Shown here: positions 12,396 through 24,413 of the stretch, piece by piece | Position numbering within the stretch: position 1 is the stretch's first letter | Layout: the number at the start of each line of letters is the position of its first letter | DNA from: Tetracladium setigerum | Taxonomy: Eukaryota; Ascomycota; Leotiomycetes; Helotiales | NCBI GenBank assembly: GCA_031472005.1 | Contig: PZJY01000013.1 | Location: forward strand, 1,879,679 to 1,943,678 | Direction of reading: 5' to 3' | DNA length: 64,000 nt | Program-made: the position numbers and the translations under genes | The notes under the pieces: generated by a model | Seen by the model: the letters and a program-made list of their open reading frames with translations, nothing else | Told to the model about the DNA's origin: nothing | Databases searched by the model: none

Positions 12396-12890
12396 CCACG
12401 ATTCGCCTTGGAATAGCAGCATGGTGTCGGCGTGCTTCATGGGGGGGCTTTTTCTTAGATAGAGTTCCTGTAACTTATCTCACTATACAGAGGAATGAGA
12501 CTGGTCAGTTTGCCAATCAAGTTTTCTATCTGAGAATATAGGGATATATTGATGTGCTGTATATTCTTATGATTTAAAATATACGGGAAATAGTTGAATC
12601 TCACGTAGCCTAATTACAACCCTTCATAAAGATCTGGACTATACTTAGTAACTTTAACAAGTCTCCCAATGTTCGCAACAGCTGAACAGAACAGGAATCC
12701 TTGCTACTACGTATTGGCCTTGGGCATCAATCACAACATAGACTGTTACAGAATTTTGTTTATAGCATAGAACTCTGTTTTCTCCTTATTGAAATGTAAT
12801 TAATTGCATGATCAGCACTAAGTAGTCCTCCAATAGAGAAGAGTTCAACTTGTGTTAGAATGAGTAATATCAACGCGCTCCCCATAATGA
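12396..12890. other. Intergenic region, no gene seen
   Basis: About 500 bp of AT-rich sequence with no supported reading frame, RNA gene or repeat. Confidence 0.4.
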
Positions 12891-13241
12891 CTACGCGCTA
12901 GCATCCGAGAGAAACACCGCTTCAACTAGAACCGGTTCTCCAAAATCCTTGAGGCTTTCGTTGCGCCAGCTACCATCCGTCAATAAATTGACATGGACGG
13001 ACCCTTGCAGCCAGGGATCATAGAAGAGTTTGGTTGTTGGGAAGCTGGGATCTCGGGATTGGTAGTATTCAAATTTCTCGACTCGGGGCCCATTCACAAG
13101 CACACTCGTATCGGAGTGACAGCGGTCGAATACGTTTGGCACGAGGACTTTCTCCACGCCAAATAAAGCTGGAAACCAATACAATGGAGCTTGCCATATC
13201 GTTGATAGGCGGACCCGCTGGCCGGTCTTCCAAGCAAACAC
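12891..13241 (-). CDS. Small unrecognised ORF, possibly a gene remnant
   Basis: A minus-strand frame ending at 12891 is open upstream to about 13304, with no ATG at its 5' end that looks convincing. Its text is protein-like (aromatic-rich, for example APLYWFPALFGVEKVLVPNV) rather than random, so it may be the last exon or a fragment of a larger gene. I recognise no family. It lies downstream of the HET gene on the same strand, 742 bp beyond that gene's stop, and could be an unrelated remnant. Confidence 0.3.
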   Translation of the reverse strand: MFAWKTGQRVRLSTIWQAPLYWFPALFGVEKVLVPNVFDRCHSDTSVLVNGPRVEKFEYYQSRDPSFPTTKLFYDPWLQGSVHVNLLTDGSWRNESLKDFGEPVLVEAVFLSDASA

Positions 13242-13304
13242 TCTGGCGAACTTTCTATCCTTTAAGTCAGCTGTTATATTATTAAGCGACGCCTCTTTCT
13301 CAAC

Positions 13305-13982
13305 CTATTTCTAGAGAGCATCCAACTCTGCTCGCTCGTATTTTTCTTATCCAACGGCCCTTTCTTAACCTTGTCTAAAGTTTGTATGATATAGATATGC
13401 TATTGGTTGGTAATATATGCATTGCATCACTTATAAGTGGCTCTTATGAGTTTTCCCTATCCGAAACTTAAATGATTCCTAAATATCGATTTCAGTCCTC
13501 GACCCTGGAGATTAGAATATGGGGACGGGCTACGAGCAAAGTACTGTATGGAAAAGGAGTTGGTTGTGTTGCTGATATTATGGATGTTTTCTGCCCTTGA
13601 ACAATGGGATTCTCGTCGGGCCATCAATGAACTTTACGGCAGTAGCCTGTTGATCCATATAGTCGGTATTTGAACGAGTTGTGGTTTTCGAACTCAGGAC
13701 ACCGAGTGGATCGAAGTATTATGAATCAATTTCCCCATTCTTGCGTCCTTATCTGGCAATTTATTATCCTCTGAAAAATTTGTGAACCGCTCGCTTATCT
13801 GTGCAATCCAGCTTAATAAGTCTTCCTGTTTTGCGTCTTTGGGCCACCCGTCAACCCACCAAGCTCACAACAGAGTGGATTACTGCCTTTTCTGTATTTC
13901 TTGAAGGCAACTTTGGCCGAGGTCTCGAGATTTACCACATCCCTTATAAGTTATAACCATCCAACGTCCTTTGGCGAAAGCA
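13305..13982. other. Intergenic region, no gene seen
   Basis: About 680 bp between the small minus-strand frame and the 3' end of the HET gene. No coding signal, RNA or repeat is visible. Confidence 0.4.
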
Positions 13983-16321
13983 CTACTCAATACTAAAAAC
14001 ATACGAATCACACTCAGGAGAAATAAAACCTTTCAGCCTCTTCTCGCACCACATCGCCTCAGCCTCGACATCAGTAATTGGACTCCTCAACGCCTCCCGC
14101 TCTTCCTTCTCATGCGTCCAAAACATCCCCACCCGCTGATATCTCCCCTTTGGCCCATCCATAACTGGTCGAAGGATTAGTCCATCTAGGCGACGAAACT
14201 GTAGCAACTCAAGCTTCTCCTGAAGTATACAGCAGACAAACGGACCATCGAGATCGACATTGCTCGTGTCAAGCTCAATACTGAGACCATAGCACTCCCT
14301 CACTACGAGAAGGGGTGAAGGGTCATTTTCAGCGTCGTCGCGCTTAAGAGTCGCGGGAAAAAGCTTGCCAACGAGGTGCACGACCCCCTTCTTGACGCTC
14401 CCGTACCGCGAGTTACCCTCGAATTCTAGCAGGACTGTATTGCGAATGAACGCGAGAGAATAGACTTTGGGGAGTGACAGATCTTCCGACTCGGGCATCT
14501 CTGCAGCATCGAGGATGGGTGAGTTTACAGACGCCCAGGACCATGTGGGTGCTGTGCAGTCTTGCGGTCGAGGTGCTGGCTGGTTTGTGAACCATGCGAG
14601 CTGTAATGTGATCAGGTCTCCCGAGATGATATTCGGCTGGCTGCTCAACCAGAGGCCAGCGCAATACTGGAGCGAAGGTTCAAAATATGGGGCGAACCGC
14701 TGGGCAATGCCCGATAGTGCTGGAAGTTTGTCTGTAAACTTGGTGAGCTCTAGGGCTGAGTAGCTCTCGACAAGGCCTCCCCAGATACGAAGAATTTTTG
14801 CGAGTGGAGCGGAGCCAACTACGGAGGCTGTGGTGACGCTGCCTCCATAGTTCCCATCCTTCCACTCAGCGGCCTCTTGTTTCAAGGTTTCCATTATTCT
14901 GTTGTGTCGATCCTGTGTCGACGCCTGGAGATTCATCAGCATAGCTCTCCCTTCCGTGAAAACGTCCTCGGCCGTCATCGAAGGAGGGCAACCAAGCGGG
15001 TACGACTCGCAGGCACGAAACTCGGCACAAGCGAAAAACAATTGCGTAGCACCACAGAACAAGACACGACGTGAGAGATATCGTTCTTGTGCCACCCAGC
15101 CCCGTCTAGCGACGGGCGACTGGTCAACCTCTCTGCGCCACAACAACGAGTCGACACAAACGTAATCACCATCTGGGGGATCTGCCGGAAGGGCGGGTAG
15201 GAATAACGATGCGAGCAGATTTTTCCATGTATTTGGCCGCTGGAGGTGCACAACCAAAGGTGCTAGCATGCTTCGATCGCCCCACGACTCGATGCCGTCT
15301 CTCCCGCGCTCAGCGTGTGCAGCAGCAACGGTAAATATGGCGTGGGAATAGACATCCTGCATGCGGGTGCACTCAGCATTCCAGTCTTCGGCTGAGTCTT
15401 GTATGATGCAGAACGAGTCGATCCAGACGTAGTTTACCCCCTTGATGGCGCGGGTACACTCCACCATGTCCTGAAATGTCTTGGTGAGCTCGTCGAACGG
15501 GATTAACTTCAGGAACTCATCGTGGTTTGAGCGGAGGAGAGTGAGGAAATGCTCCTTGCCCCAACAATGTGTGAGAGCCAGGTAGTATACTATTTGATCG
15601 GCGGGGAGATCCTTGGTATAGACGAGTCGGATGACCGGGTTGTCATTATCCCCAACCTCGATCAGACGGGTTGGAAGTGCTGGTGAGTTTTCAGATGGGA
15701 AAATGGCATGACATCTTTTGTGCTCGTGATTGCAAGTGTTGATCCAGCGTGCCATGAGATCTAAGCTGGGTCGCAACAGCGAGATGGGGCCAAGGGGGCT
15801 GCCGATGAGGTCCTCTGGCTGGGTGCGTAGCTCATCTAGTGATCCCTTTCAGTCAGCTCAACTCAAAGGCGTGATGAAGGAGTTACCAGACCGTTTTGCG
15901 GTTTCAATTCAACTACTGCCTCCTCATAATCACGTACTGGTCCGAAATACATCTTGCCATTTTGTGGCCTCCCCGTACCGGGACGAGGCAGTTGAAACAA
16001 GATGGCCCAGCCATTTGGATTCGAAGGAGAAGTGCTGAAGCGGTATGATGTCCGAAACGTATCAAGGTAATCAGATTGGATGATAGCTTCTTCAAGATCG
16101 TACGGCATGCAAATCTCGCACCGAACTTCAAAAGGGATAAAGTCCCAGGCGAGCCTACATAGGCGACAATTGTGCGTCACACTCTGTCTGAAGTATGTTG
16201 GATCCGTATGGTGCTCGTAGAAGAGAATGTCCTGGCCAGCCCGTTTATCCACGGGGTGCCTCTCACTTTCAATGGGTTTCCGCTTGAACCGGAAGATCCG
16301 ACGACATGGCGTACATAACAT
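13983..16321 (-). CDS. HET-domain protein (heterokaryon incompatibility type), two exons
   Basis: Exon 1 is 16321-15887 (145 codons) and exon 2 is 15845-13983; the 41-nt intron 15886-15846 has donor GTAACT and acceptor AAAG and contains CTGAC. Together they give about 765 residues. Exon 1 carries paired CxxC motifs (CTPCRRIF, CRLCRLAW). The HET core follows: YYLALTHCWG, then a block ending in YVWIDSFCIIQDSAEDW, then MQDVYSHAIFTVAAAHA, matching the three conserved HET blocks. The C-terminal half includes WTWSWASVNSP-like text (APTWSWASVNS) common in these proteins. HET proteins trigger cell death on fusion of incompatible strains. No breaks are seen, so this is the most intact HET gene here. 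Confidence 0.9.
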
Positions 16322-17034
16322 GGTCTCTTAGGGCTGCCGTTCAAACAATATGCTCGTATGGGTCTATTCCAAAATACGGATAGCGGTCAAACATTCAGTT
16401 ACAGCGACTTCTAAAACAAGACCAGTGGACAATATAAGAAAACAAGCTAAGGTGGTATTAAAACCCCGAGTGGAGAGTGATGTAGGAACCAATTGCAAGG
16501 CGGGAGATATTAGACCATTCGTCTTGGACAAAAGGGTCCCCGCTGCGTGAAAGGAGTGGTTCCGTTGGAGTGGATGGGGAGTCTCGGAGGTTTATTTATC
16601 ATAAGCGAGGTGGCTGCTCGCCAGCTGAGCGACAGAAAAAGATTTCATGGAGAAAGCCCTCGCAGATCGCCAAATGGAACACTGCCCCAACGCCTCATTA
16701 TCGATTTTCAACCAATTAAAATGGAAGCTGGCCCCCATTCCCCTCCCCGCCATCCAGAAGTTGGAACTGTGAGCAGCGCGAACAGTAAGTAGCTGGTGGA
16801 AGTTCCATTTTCTTTTCTTTTTTGATTGCCAGCAATGCAAGATGCCAAGGGCGAGGCCAAGTCTCAGCTCAAACTCAAATCAACAACTATTGCGAATGTG
16901 CCTATTAGTCTGCCTGTACACTGCGTCTCAAAGCCTCCAGCAAATACATATATATCGGCAGGCATTCCTACAAAGGCTAGGAGTCAGGATAGGATTGAAA
17001 TCATCACATATACTTGGACCCTCAATTCCCCACC
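16322..17034. other. Intergenic region between divergent genes
   Basis: About 700 bp between the start of the minus-strand HET gene and the start of a plus-strand small membrane protein. It should hold both promoters. No further coding signal is supported. Confidence 0.4.
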
Positions 17035-17421
17035 ATGGGATATTACCAGGAAATACTTATTATTTGGGCCTACGCCTTTCGCATAGCCACTGCAGTGCTC
17101 TCCTTGATACTCATAGGTGTTCTCATCGGCCAAGCGGAGCGGCCCGTGCCCCCTCTTCTTGCATTTCCGTTCTTCGTCCCTATCTTCTCCCTTGTCGCAG
17201 TTCCGATCGAATTATGCTTGTGGAATTCGTCAATGATCTTCATCCCTCGCTTGCTGAGCATCATCTTTTGCCTCGCGGCATTTTCCTCGCTGGCCCGAAG
17301 GTGTACCACCCTGACTTGCAACTCCCAGGTGAACTACCCTCATTCGTTCCTTGATCTGATTATTGCCTTGAAAGACTTACACCAAGATGATCGTGGTCCT
17401 GCTATGGTAAAAAGCCACTAA
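17035..17421 (+). CDS. Small multi-pass membrane protein, unknown
   Basis: ATG 17035 lies in a good context (CACCATGGG) and opens 128 codons. Three hydrophobic stretches follow closely (AYAFRIATAVLSLILIGVLI, LLAFPFFVPIFSLVAVPIEL, and SMIFIPRLLSIIFCLAAFSS), so a three- or four-helix membrane protein is likely. Its stop is only 3 nt before the ATG of the next small gene in another frame; either these are two tandem genes or one gene with an unrecognised intron near 17406. No family is recognised. Confidence 0.5.
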   Translation: MGYYQEILIIWAYAFRIATAVLSLILIGVLIGQAERPVPPLLAFPFFVPIFSLVAVPIELCLWNSSMIFIPRLLSIIFCLAAFSSLARRCTTLTCNSQVNYPHSFLDLIIALKDLHQDDRGPAMVKSH

Positions 17422-17424
17422 CAA

Positions 17425-17961
17425 ATGGGCAACCAGCTGACCTCCAAGGAAGAGCCATTCCTCTCCCTCTTTGCCCGGGGCTCCAGCAAAGCAACCTGTG
17501 GCACAACTAAAGCCGTATGCGCCTTCCTGTTCCTACTTCTTCTGTCCCACCTTGTAGTCATTTTCTTTTGTGGGCACAGGACAGGAAAGACGGGGTTCGT
17601 CAATTCGTGTAAGTCGAGCATCTTCTTACAGCATTGCTCATCTTGATCTAACTTGGTCTCCCCTTGCTTTCATTTAGCCGGGCCGTCCTATCGAACCACA
17701 GCATCCGAAGGTTCATACCCTTCGCCGCCCAAAGCTGCCCATGTGAGGTGTTCGGTAGGATCATCTGCTGGAACATGTGCATGGGGGTACGCATGGGTTG
17801 GGGATAGATGCTCCGAAGGGAGTTGCAGGAGGAACTATTCTGCTCCGCAGAGGTCCACGGGCAGGACTTGTCGGACGTCAGCCTATGCCGATGGGAGTTA
17901 CATGATGAACTCTTCTGCTCCGCTGCGTTCCACAGGCAGGCCCTGCCGGAGGTCGTACTGA
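17425..17961 (+). CDS. Small single-pass membrane protein with Ser/Arg/Cys-rich tail, two exons
   Basis: Exon 1 is 17425-17608, the intron 17609-17677 (GTAAGT donor, CTAAC branch site at about 17648, TTTAG acceptor) and exon 2 is 17678-17961; the phases fit and give about 155 residues. A strong hydrophobic helix (VCAFLFLLLLSHLVVIFFC) near residues 31-49 would anchor it. The C-terminal tail has even-spaced cysteines and a duplicated short unit (SAPQRSTGRTCRTS and SAPLRSTGRPCRRS). I recognise no family. It may form a unit with the membrane protein immediately upstream. Confidence 0.45.
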
Positions 17962-19459
17962 TGTTGCTTTGACTGAGATGTCGGTGATGGCGGCAAGCAC
18001 ATTCTGTTTTCCTGGATATCTAATGGGCGATTGGTTCTGGGACATTACCCCCGCAGATGTCTGCAGTCAGACAAGCTAAGCATTAAGAAAACAAATACAA
18101 CCATCGCTTTTGCACCTGTTTAACCCACAAATTCTGTTGATCCTGGGCTCTAGAAAGCATCAGGGAATTTTTGATCGCTAAGAGAGCGAGTTAGAGGAGC
18201 GCATTGGCAGGGCCGGTCTATTACTTTCGTAGACCTGATCCAACACGACTCGATGTAGAGCGTTTCACAAACCAAAGTGAAAATACAAGGAAATTCATCT
18301 AGTTTATTGCTGATAATCAAGTTGGGTTTGATGATACCTGAACTCTATTTATTCGCCATGATGTCAAGTCATGTCTGCCCTGATGTGACGTTGGCTCCTC
18401 GAGATGAGAGAAGATGAAAAGATATATCACTATCTTCCAGCGGGATACCCGGGAGATCAGTTGCTTTATAGCGGGAGAATAACGTCCGACCAAAAGTGGT
18501 TGAGGCTTGCGAGCAGAGACCACCCCCGCACGAACTTTAGCCGAGTAAACAAACAAACAAACCAGCACCCTCATAATTCAAATAAGCCATTTCGTCGCCA
18601 AGCGACAACCACCGACCACAACGGAATAATCCCCAAAGGCAACTAATCGACCTTACAGATATCGCCCACTCAGATTAGTTATCGTATACGGTACATTATA
18701 CCTCCCTACCTATGTCGGTATAATCGTGTAAGGGCAGGTACCAAAATGGAATGGTGCTCCAGATCAAAAGCAAAACCCCCTCACCAAGATGGGCTTTTCT
18801 CCTCCCATCTGTAATTCGGTACAGATGAGAATTTCTTTTGCAGGTTTTATCTACTGAAGCTTTTTGGGGGGCGTTTTTGGAGCCCCTATTACACTGGACC
18901 CAAGCGAGACCCCGGAATGACAAACAATCTCCCGAATAGACTAATGAACAAATAAAGCAATTGAAAAGCTGTTGCCCAGCCTAGTTTTGCACCCTCCATT
19001 TTTGGCAAGTCGCTTGTCTTGGGAATAAAACTACATCTAGTTGTTCTGGCATGGAGCTAAACTTTGCCTTATTAGGAATCACTTACCCCGTTTATAGTTA
19101 TCTGAGCGATATTAATATTTAGCCAGACGATTATTTCATCCATTAAAATCTTTGAAAAAACATGTTTTATAAAATTTAATCACTGAGTTTAGCATTCTTC
19201 CTCCCAAAGCCGGGCTAACCCTAGCGGGCTGGCTCGTGGTTTGATAACTCGAACCTTGGCTTCAGCCGCACGATGCCCCGCAATGCATCAACGTCTTATC
19301 CCTCGAACTCAGCTGGGTCTTCATTAACAGTTTGAATTTTTCAATTCTACTACTAATCTTCTGTCTCGAGGCATGCTTCGAGTGCAATAAGCGGTAGTAG
19401 CTTCTGGTACTCTCCCGTCCCGCCCGCCACACTGTAGTCATTGTGACACCCCGGAGAGA
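17962..19459. other. 1.5-kb intergenic region, no gene seen
   Basis: I find no frame with domain-like text or plausible splicing on either strand, no RNA gene and no clear repeat. Composition is ordinary to mildly AT-rich. Confidence 0.4.
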
Positions 19460-21897
19460 ATGAGTACCAAACCTCGTCCAAGATCGCTGTCTCCTCCCTC
19501 CTCACCGCGGCCGATACCGCCAACCAATGGTTCTTTGCTTCAGTTGCGGACATGGAGCAGCAGCGAAGCACTCGGAGCAGAGTTCGAAAAAGGGTCGAGT
19601 TCACAAGGCCCAGCTCAGAATATCCCTGACGGACCCATTATAATCCATCCAGCCACCGAGAGCAGCGGCGAGGATAACAGAGAAGTCGTACAGATCAAAG
19701 GACTCACGGACCTGGAAGTGATTGACCTGATCAACCGACTGGATCCTGCACTAGGCGCTCAGCTGGGCCTGCCTCCGTCGACAAGAACGATTGACCCAGC
19801 TACGGTGGAACCATTCTCGTACGCTCGCTGTCCGCTGCCAGATCTGGGAAGTTTTATCAGAGTGATGCGAATGCACAATGCTCTCTGGAACCGGACTGAC
19901 GGGGTATCGCAGAGAGTCTGCACGCTCGAGACGATTCCATTGCCGCTTGATGCTGTGACCTACCTCGCGCTATCGTACACCTGGGGAGCGCCGCTTCAAA
20001 CCGAGGAATGCGAAGCAAAATATCAAGATGCCTTTGTCGATTGGATAATTGGAGACGCGGGCTCGGGTAGAGCCGAAGACGGGCCATGGCGGATGAGTAT
20101 TGGCCGGAATCTCTACGAGGGTTTGATCAAAACAGGAGAGCAGGTGGAGCATGACGAGTTCTTCATTTGGGTCGACCAGATTTGCATCAACCAAGATCCA
20201 GAAAACACTAGCGAGAAAGCGGCACAGATCCCGTTGATGGCGAGCATCTACAGACATGCCGAGTGCGTGGTGATCTGGCTAGGCGGGGGATTGACACAAT
20301 GGACGATTTTGTGTTCCTCCAAGAGGAATTGTCTCCAAGGGTTGCTGCCTACTATCAGTCTTCAGGAATGGCTGGTTGCTCGGGGGATACCTGGGATAGC
20401 GAAGAGGCTATTTGCCAACGCTTGGGTCTTGCGATCGAGATCTGGCGAAAGTTCAATTGGCGCGCATACTGGGCGTTTTTTGTGCATACCAAATGGTTTT
20501 GGCGTGCCTGGATGCTTCAAGAGTGCGTTCCGGCCCAGAGAAGACTGGTTTTGTGCGGAAAACACAACCTTAGTTGGAGTGGTATGACTCTAGTCGCAGA
20601 CTTCCTGTCCAGAGCCGACCTAGAAAAGCTTCTTATGGAATTTTATGGCGATGTAGCCCACTTAGAGCGCACCGAAGTGCATAGTCAGCTGCGAAGATAT
20701 GATGCTACGAGCGTCTTGCATGCCGCAGGTTTCGATGCATTGCTTGGATTCTATCGACTGCCTTCAAATATGCTCAAGAACGACGAACAGAGGGCATACT
20801 TTCAATTTTTCTTGTTACTACTCGATATTCGAGAGTGCAGTGCTTCTGATCCTCGAGACAAGGTTTTCGCTCTTCTCGGGTTTCTTCAGCACTATCTTCC
20901 TAAGGCTACGGAACCGCGAATTCGTCCCCGTTACGACGCTTTATTTACCGTGAAGGACGCTTATACCGATGCTACGAAGGTTTTGCTGGAAGTTTTACCC
21001 AACTTTTGGATTATCAGCCAGGTTGGTGATGCTTCTCTGCAATCTCCGTCACTAGGCCTGCCCACTTGGGTTCCAGATTTGACTTCACCCAAAGTTAAGT
21101 CCTTGATGGATCCTCAGCTAGGACTTCCGCCTTACAATGCATCCTCGAAGCCTATAGGACGGCCAAATACAAGCGAGCTGCTCTGCGTAGACGACAACAC
21201 TCTGACATTGAGTGGAGTGTGCTTTGATTCAGTCGAAGAGCCTGTGTCTCTGAGGTCAATTCCTGCTTTGGCTGAACAGGGTGAATCAGCAAGCCTTTCA
21301 AGAAGAGCCAAGCTCCTCGAAATGTGGCTCCAAAGTGTTTTGAAGACATCTTATACGGAGCCAAAAATCGATGTCTTGTGGAGAACTATCACTGCTGATC
21401 GGTCAAACCCAGGAGCCTTTCCAACCGTAACAGCGAGCTCGTTTGTCGACTTTGTCCTAGACTGCTCGACAAAGTTAGGTGCAGCAGCAACGGATCTTCT
21501 TCAAGTAATTGCGGAGTTTTCGGAGATCCAAAGCAAGTTCCAACACCTTGTTGCGTTGGCAATTTCCAAAGAGCAGGGGGAAGAAAATCCCGAGCTCCTC
21601 AAGGCCGTTAGTGACATGGAACAAGGGCAACTGGCATTTCTAAAAGGCTGGAACTTCCAATCCCCAAATCACACACTTTTCAGAACCAAATATGGCCGCT
21701 TCGGACTGGGGCCAATGTCGCTGCAAGCCGAGGATCAGGTTTGGTTGATTGACGGAGCACTGTTGCCGTTTGTCCTTCGCCCAGTGGCTGGAACAGACTT
21801 TTTCAACCTAATCGGCATGGCATATGTGCACGGGTGCATGTATGGTGAATTGGTTGAAGAATGGAAAGAGCAATATCACTCAATCAAATTGATGTAA
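19460..21897 (+). CDS. HET-domain protein with a one-base frameshift at a G5 run
   Basis: ATG 19460 begins a proline/serine-rich lead, then a HET domain: VTYLALSYTWGAP, EFFIWVDQICINQDPENTS and IYRHAECVVIWLGGG. Right after this block the reading frame changes at the run of five G (20285-20289): the next frame continues with IDTMDDFVFLQEEL, exactly where HET proteins carry this kind of linker, and stays open to TAA 21897. The two frames overlap by several hundred bases but only this join makes a continuous HET protein of about 812 residues. One extra G would restore the frame, so either this is a sequencing indel or a real disabling mutation. Role: incompatibility-type cell death trigger. Confidence 0.85.
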
Positions 21898-22434
21898 AGT
21901 AATAAAGGCTAAGAGTTATACCTAGCTTGCATAGTCTATTATGAGAAATGCTAGTAGGCTGCTGTCTGTCTGGTAGTCTGCTCGACCTATCTCCATTCAG
22001 ATCGCATCTCCGGAGGATGATATGTTTGAAGTGCTCCTCGTACAGTTTGGGGCTAAGTCTTTCACAGCTAAGCTGGTATAGTACTTAGTAGTTAATAATA
22101 CTGATTGATAGTGTCAGGGGTTTGGTTCAGGGATTTTATGATTGCAATAATAGTTGCTATAATAGTAGCTGTATTATATAAGCCCTTTTACATTTTATCC
22201 TTGTATTACTTCTTATCTTCTTAAATTACTTTAATAATAATAAAATAAAAAACTAATTAAATTATTTTTATAAAGTTATTTACAATAAAGTAATATAAAA
22301 TTTCAAAAGATAATATCAAAATAATTTTATATTTAATTTTTATATTATTTATTATTTTTTAAATTAATTTATTAATTTTAATTTATTAATTTTTAAAGTA
22401 AAATAATTTAAAAGTTTGTCCATTTACCCTTCAT
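21898..22434. other. AT-rich intergenic block
   Basis: From about 22130 to 22420 the sequence is almost pure A+T, typical of RIP-eroded transposon DNA. It ends abruptly where the orphan ankyrin frame begins, suggesting that an eroded element removed the 5' part of that gene. Confidence 0.5.
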
Positions 22435-23091
22435 GAAACCGTAACAGGTGAAAGATCAGCTCTGAGCCTTGCTATAGAGGAACACTCTCCTGGCAAGCAA
22501 CCATTACTTCCTATACTTCTCGATTCTATCCACGATATAGGAGATATTGTTGAAGAGAGAAATGGAATGTATAATACAGCTCTTCTCCCAGCCATCGCTG
22601 TTGATAATTTGTGTGCAGCCGAGCTGCTGATCAATTCAGGGTTTGAAGTGAATCATCGACCAACAAGAATGACACCTAAAACTCCACTTCAAGCCGCTTG
22701 CTTTTGCGGTTCTCGTGCGATGATCGATTTCCTGCTTTCGAAGGGAGCCAACATTAACGCACCTGCTTTTGAGTTCAGAGAAGGAACCGCATTACAGTTG
22801 GCCGTAATTCGAGGAGATAGTGATATTTTTAAGGATTTATTAGAGAGGGATGCGGATTGGCGGGCTCCGGGAGCAACGGTTGGTGGAAGGACCGCTGTGG
22901 AAGCGGCCGCTGAGCATGGAAGAGTGCATATCCTTGAGTCGTATCTCTTACATCTAAAACCTTGGGAAGGCGAGTTTGGAGAGAGACAGTACAAGAGAGC
23001 TTGTAAGTTAGCTGAAAAAAATGGGCGAGTAACGGCCAAGTGGTTATTGGAGGAATCATGGAGAGCCAGAGTCAGGCTGCTGGATCAATAA
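22435..23091 (+). pseudogene. 5'-truncated ankyrin-repeat gene fragment
   Basis: An open frame emerges from the AT-rich block near 22435 and ends at TAA 23089-23091. It encodes three to four ankyrin repeats (TPLQAACFCGSRAMIDFLLS, then GTALQLAVIRGDSDIFKDLL) and a short charged C-terminus. There is no plausible start or N-terminal effector domain; the first ATG (about 22567) lies inside a repeat. It is best read as the C-terminal end of a larger NLR- or ankyrin-type protein that lost its 5' part. Confidence 0.7.
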
Positions 23092-23117
23092 GATAACGAC
23101 GAAAATAGTAGCAGGTG

Positions 23118-23784
23118 TTATGAAAGTATATCAACAGCAGGCGAGGTCTCAGGAGTCGTTGCAGAAGTTGCAATCCCAATTTTTGGGCTGTATTCACCCA
23201 TTGCGCTGAGCGATATCCTAGAATGTACCTCATTCCGGTTGAACAGAGCTGGAGAACCTGAGGATCTCATGTCGCGCAGGCTTTCTCCATAGACTCGACG
23301 ATAAGAATCACCTAGTTCACATGGCTTTGACCTCTTCTCTCCATAGGAAAGATCAAAGAGAGTACTCGGATTATAGCATACTTGTAGCTCGTCATACCCT
23401 GAGACGTCAACTCTCCAGGTCAGTGAACTCTCGCTATTTCTGCTTCGCAAAACCTGCTCGCCTCCTCCACTGCCCCTTTTGTATTGTGCGCCAATTTGAG
23501 CCACTTAATATTCTTGGTTACTTCTTGCTCGGTGCTAAGGACTATTTCTCTGGGAGGTCGTCCGCAAACTCAAGTTTCTTAGTCCCGTCAAGCAGCCAGG
23601 CTCTCATTCTCTGGAGGCATTTGCTTTCATCGTGCGGCTGGAAGCCAACTGTTTGGCTTTTACCATTCGGAGAAGCGGATTTGAATAGAGTGGAAGGAGG
23701 AAAGTTGTTGTATGATGCCAACAGGAGCAGAAGCACCGTCGTGCTGAAGGCAACAGCTACGGCAAGTCTAAGGGGAGAGGCCAT
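23118..23784 (-). CDS. Membrane-anchored protein of unknown function, two apparent frameshifts
   Basis: ATG 23784 gives a short N-terminus then a strong hydrophobic helix (LAVAVAFSTTVLLLLLASY), as in a type II membrane anchor or signal peptide. Reading is then continuous only if one base is added at the GGG run 23552-23554 and one at the TTT run 23437-23439 (plus-strand coordinates). With these, the middle part (for example EVTKNIKWLKLAHNTKG) and the C-terminal part (SLTWRVDVSGYDELQVCYNP) join into about 220 residues ending at 23118. I do not recognise the family. The alternative is true frameshift decay, or short introns I cannot see. Confidence 0.5.
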
Positions 23785-23979
23785 TATGGCATTTGACCGA
23801 CACACCTGTGTTTCAGTAGGGGACCAGGTAATAATCTTATCAAAGGTTGCATAAAAAATTATCTGGATATACTATTGACTTTGGATATTTCGTCACTTAT
23901 GCGACGCTCTTAAGCCGAACTTTTCAGCTCCTCTCAGCCGTCGGGGCCTATGGCCTACTTTACTTAGAATCTATCTTAT

Positions 23980-24413
23980 TGTTACACAGCCAGTTCTATT
24001 ATTAGTCTCGACTTATGCCTTAATAAGCTTGTCTTATAAGGTTACAACGCAGCGGCGCGAACACATAAAAATCGGGCAGAGCACGTCGGTCTTGGCAATT
24101 TGCACGTGACCTTGGCACTTCGTCTTGGCACTTTCTCTTCGCACTTACTCCCCTCCGTGTCGAATGTAAAAGGTGGGCCTTGAACTTAACTCTATTACTA
24201 TGGGTGGCGATACTTGACAGCCAGCTTCAGTGTAGAATGGAGTTAAGTTCAAGGCCAGTTTATATATTTATAAGTTTTACTCTTACTTTCTCTCGAGACT
24301 TTCTTTTTCTTCTATCTTGTTAAATTTTTACAGTAGACCTATAGAGTCCGAATCACCTCCTACACGTACTCCTATATATCTCTGTTCCTGTGACTCGGCT
24401 CTGTGTCGTTACA
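23980..24413 (+). mobile_element. Probable solo LTR
   Basis: The block starts TGTTACACAG and ends GTGTCGTTACA, the same kind of ends as the Ty3 LTRs at the right of the window (TGTTACG to CCGTTACA). Inside are a TATA-like TTTATATATTTATAAG (about 24261), a CT-rich stretch and a hyphenated inverted repeat (CCTTGAACTTAACTC at about 24180 and its complement at about 24242). No target-site duplication is evident, so the limits are approximate and it belongs to a different family from the nested elements. Confidence 0.4.

Noticed and set aside
22689..23059. Minus-strand frames opposite the ankyrin fragment
   Set aside because: The plus strand has clear ankyrin repeats; the opposite frames have no domain signal.
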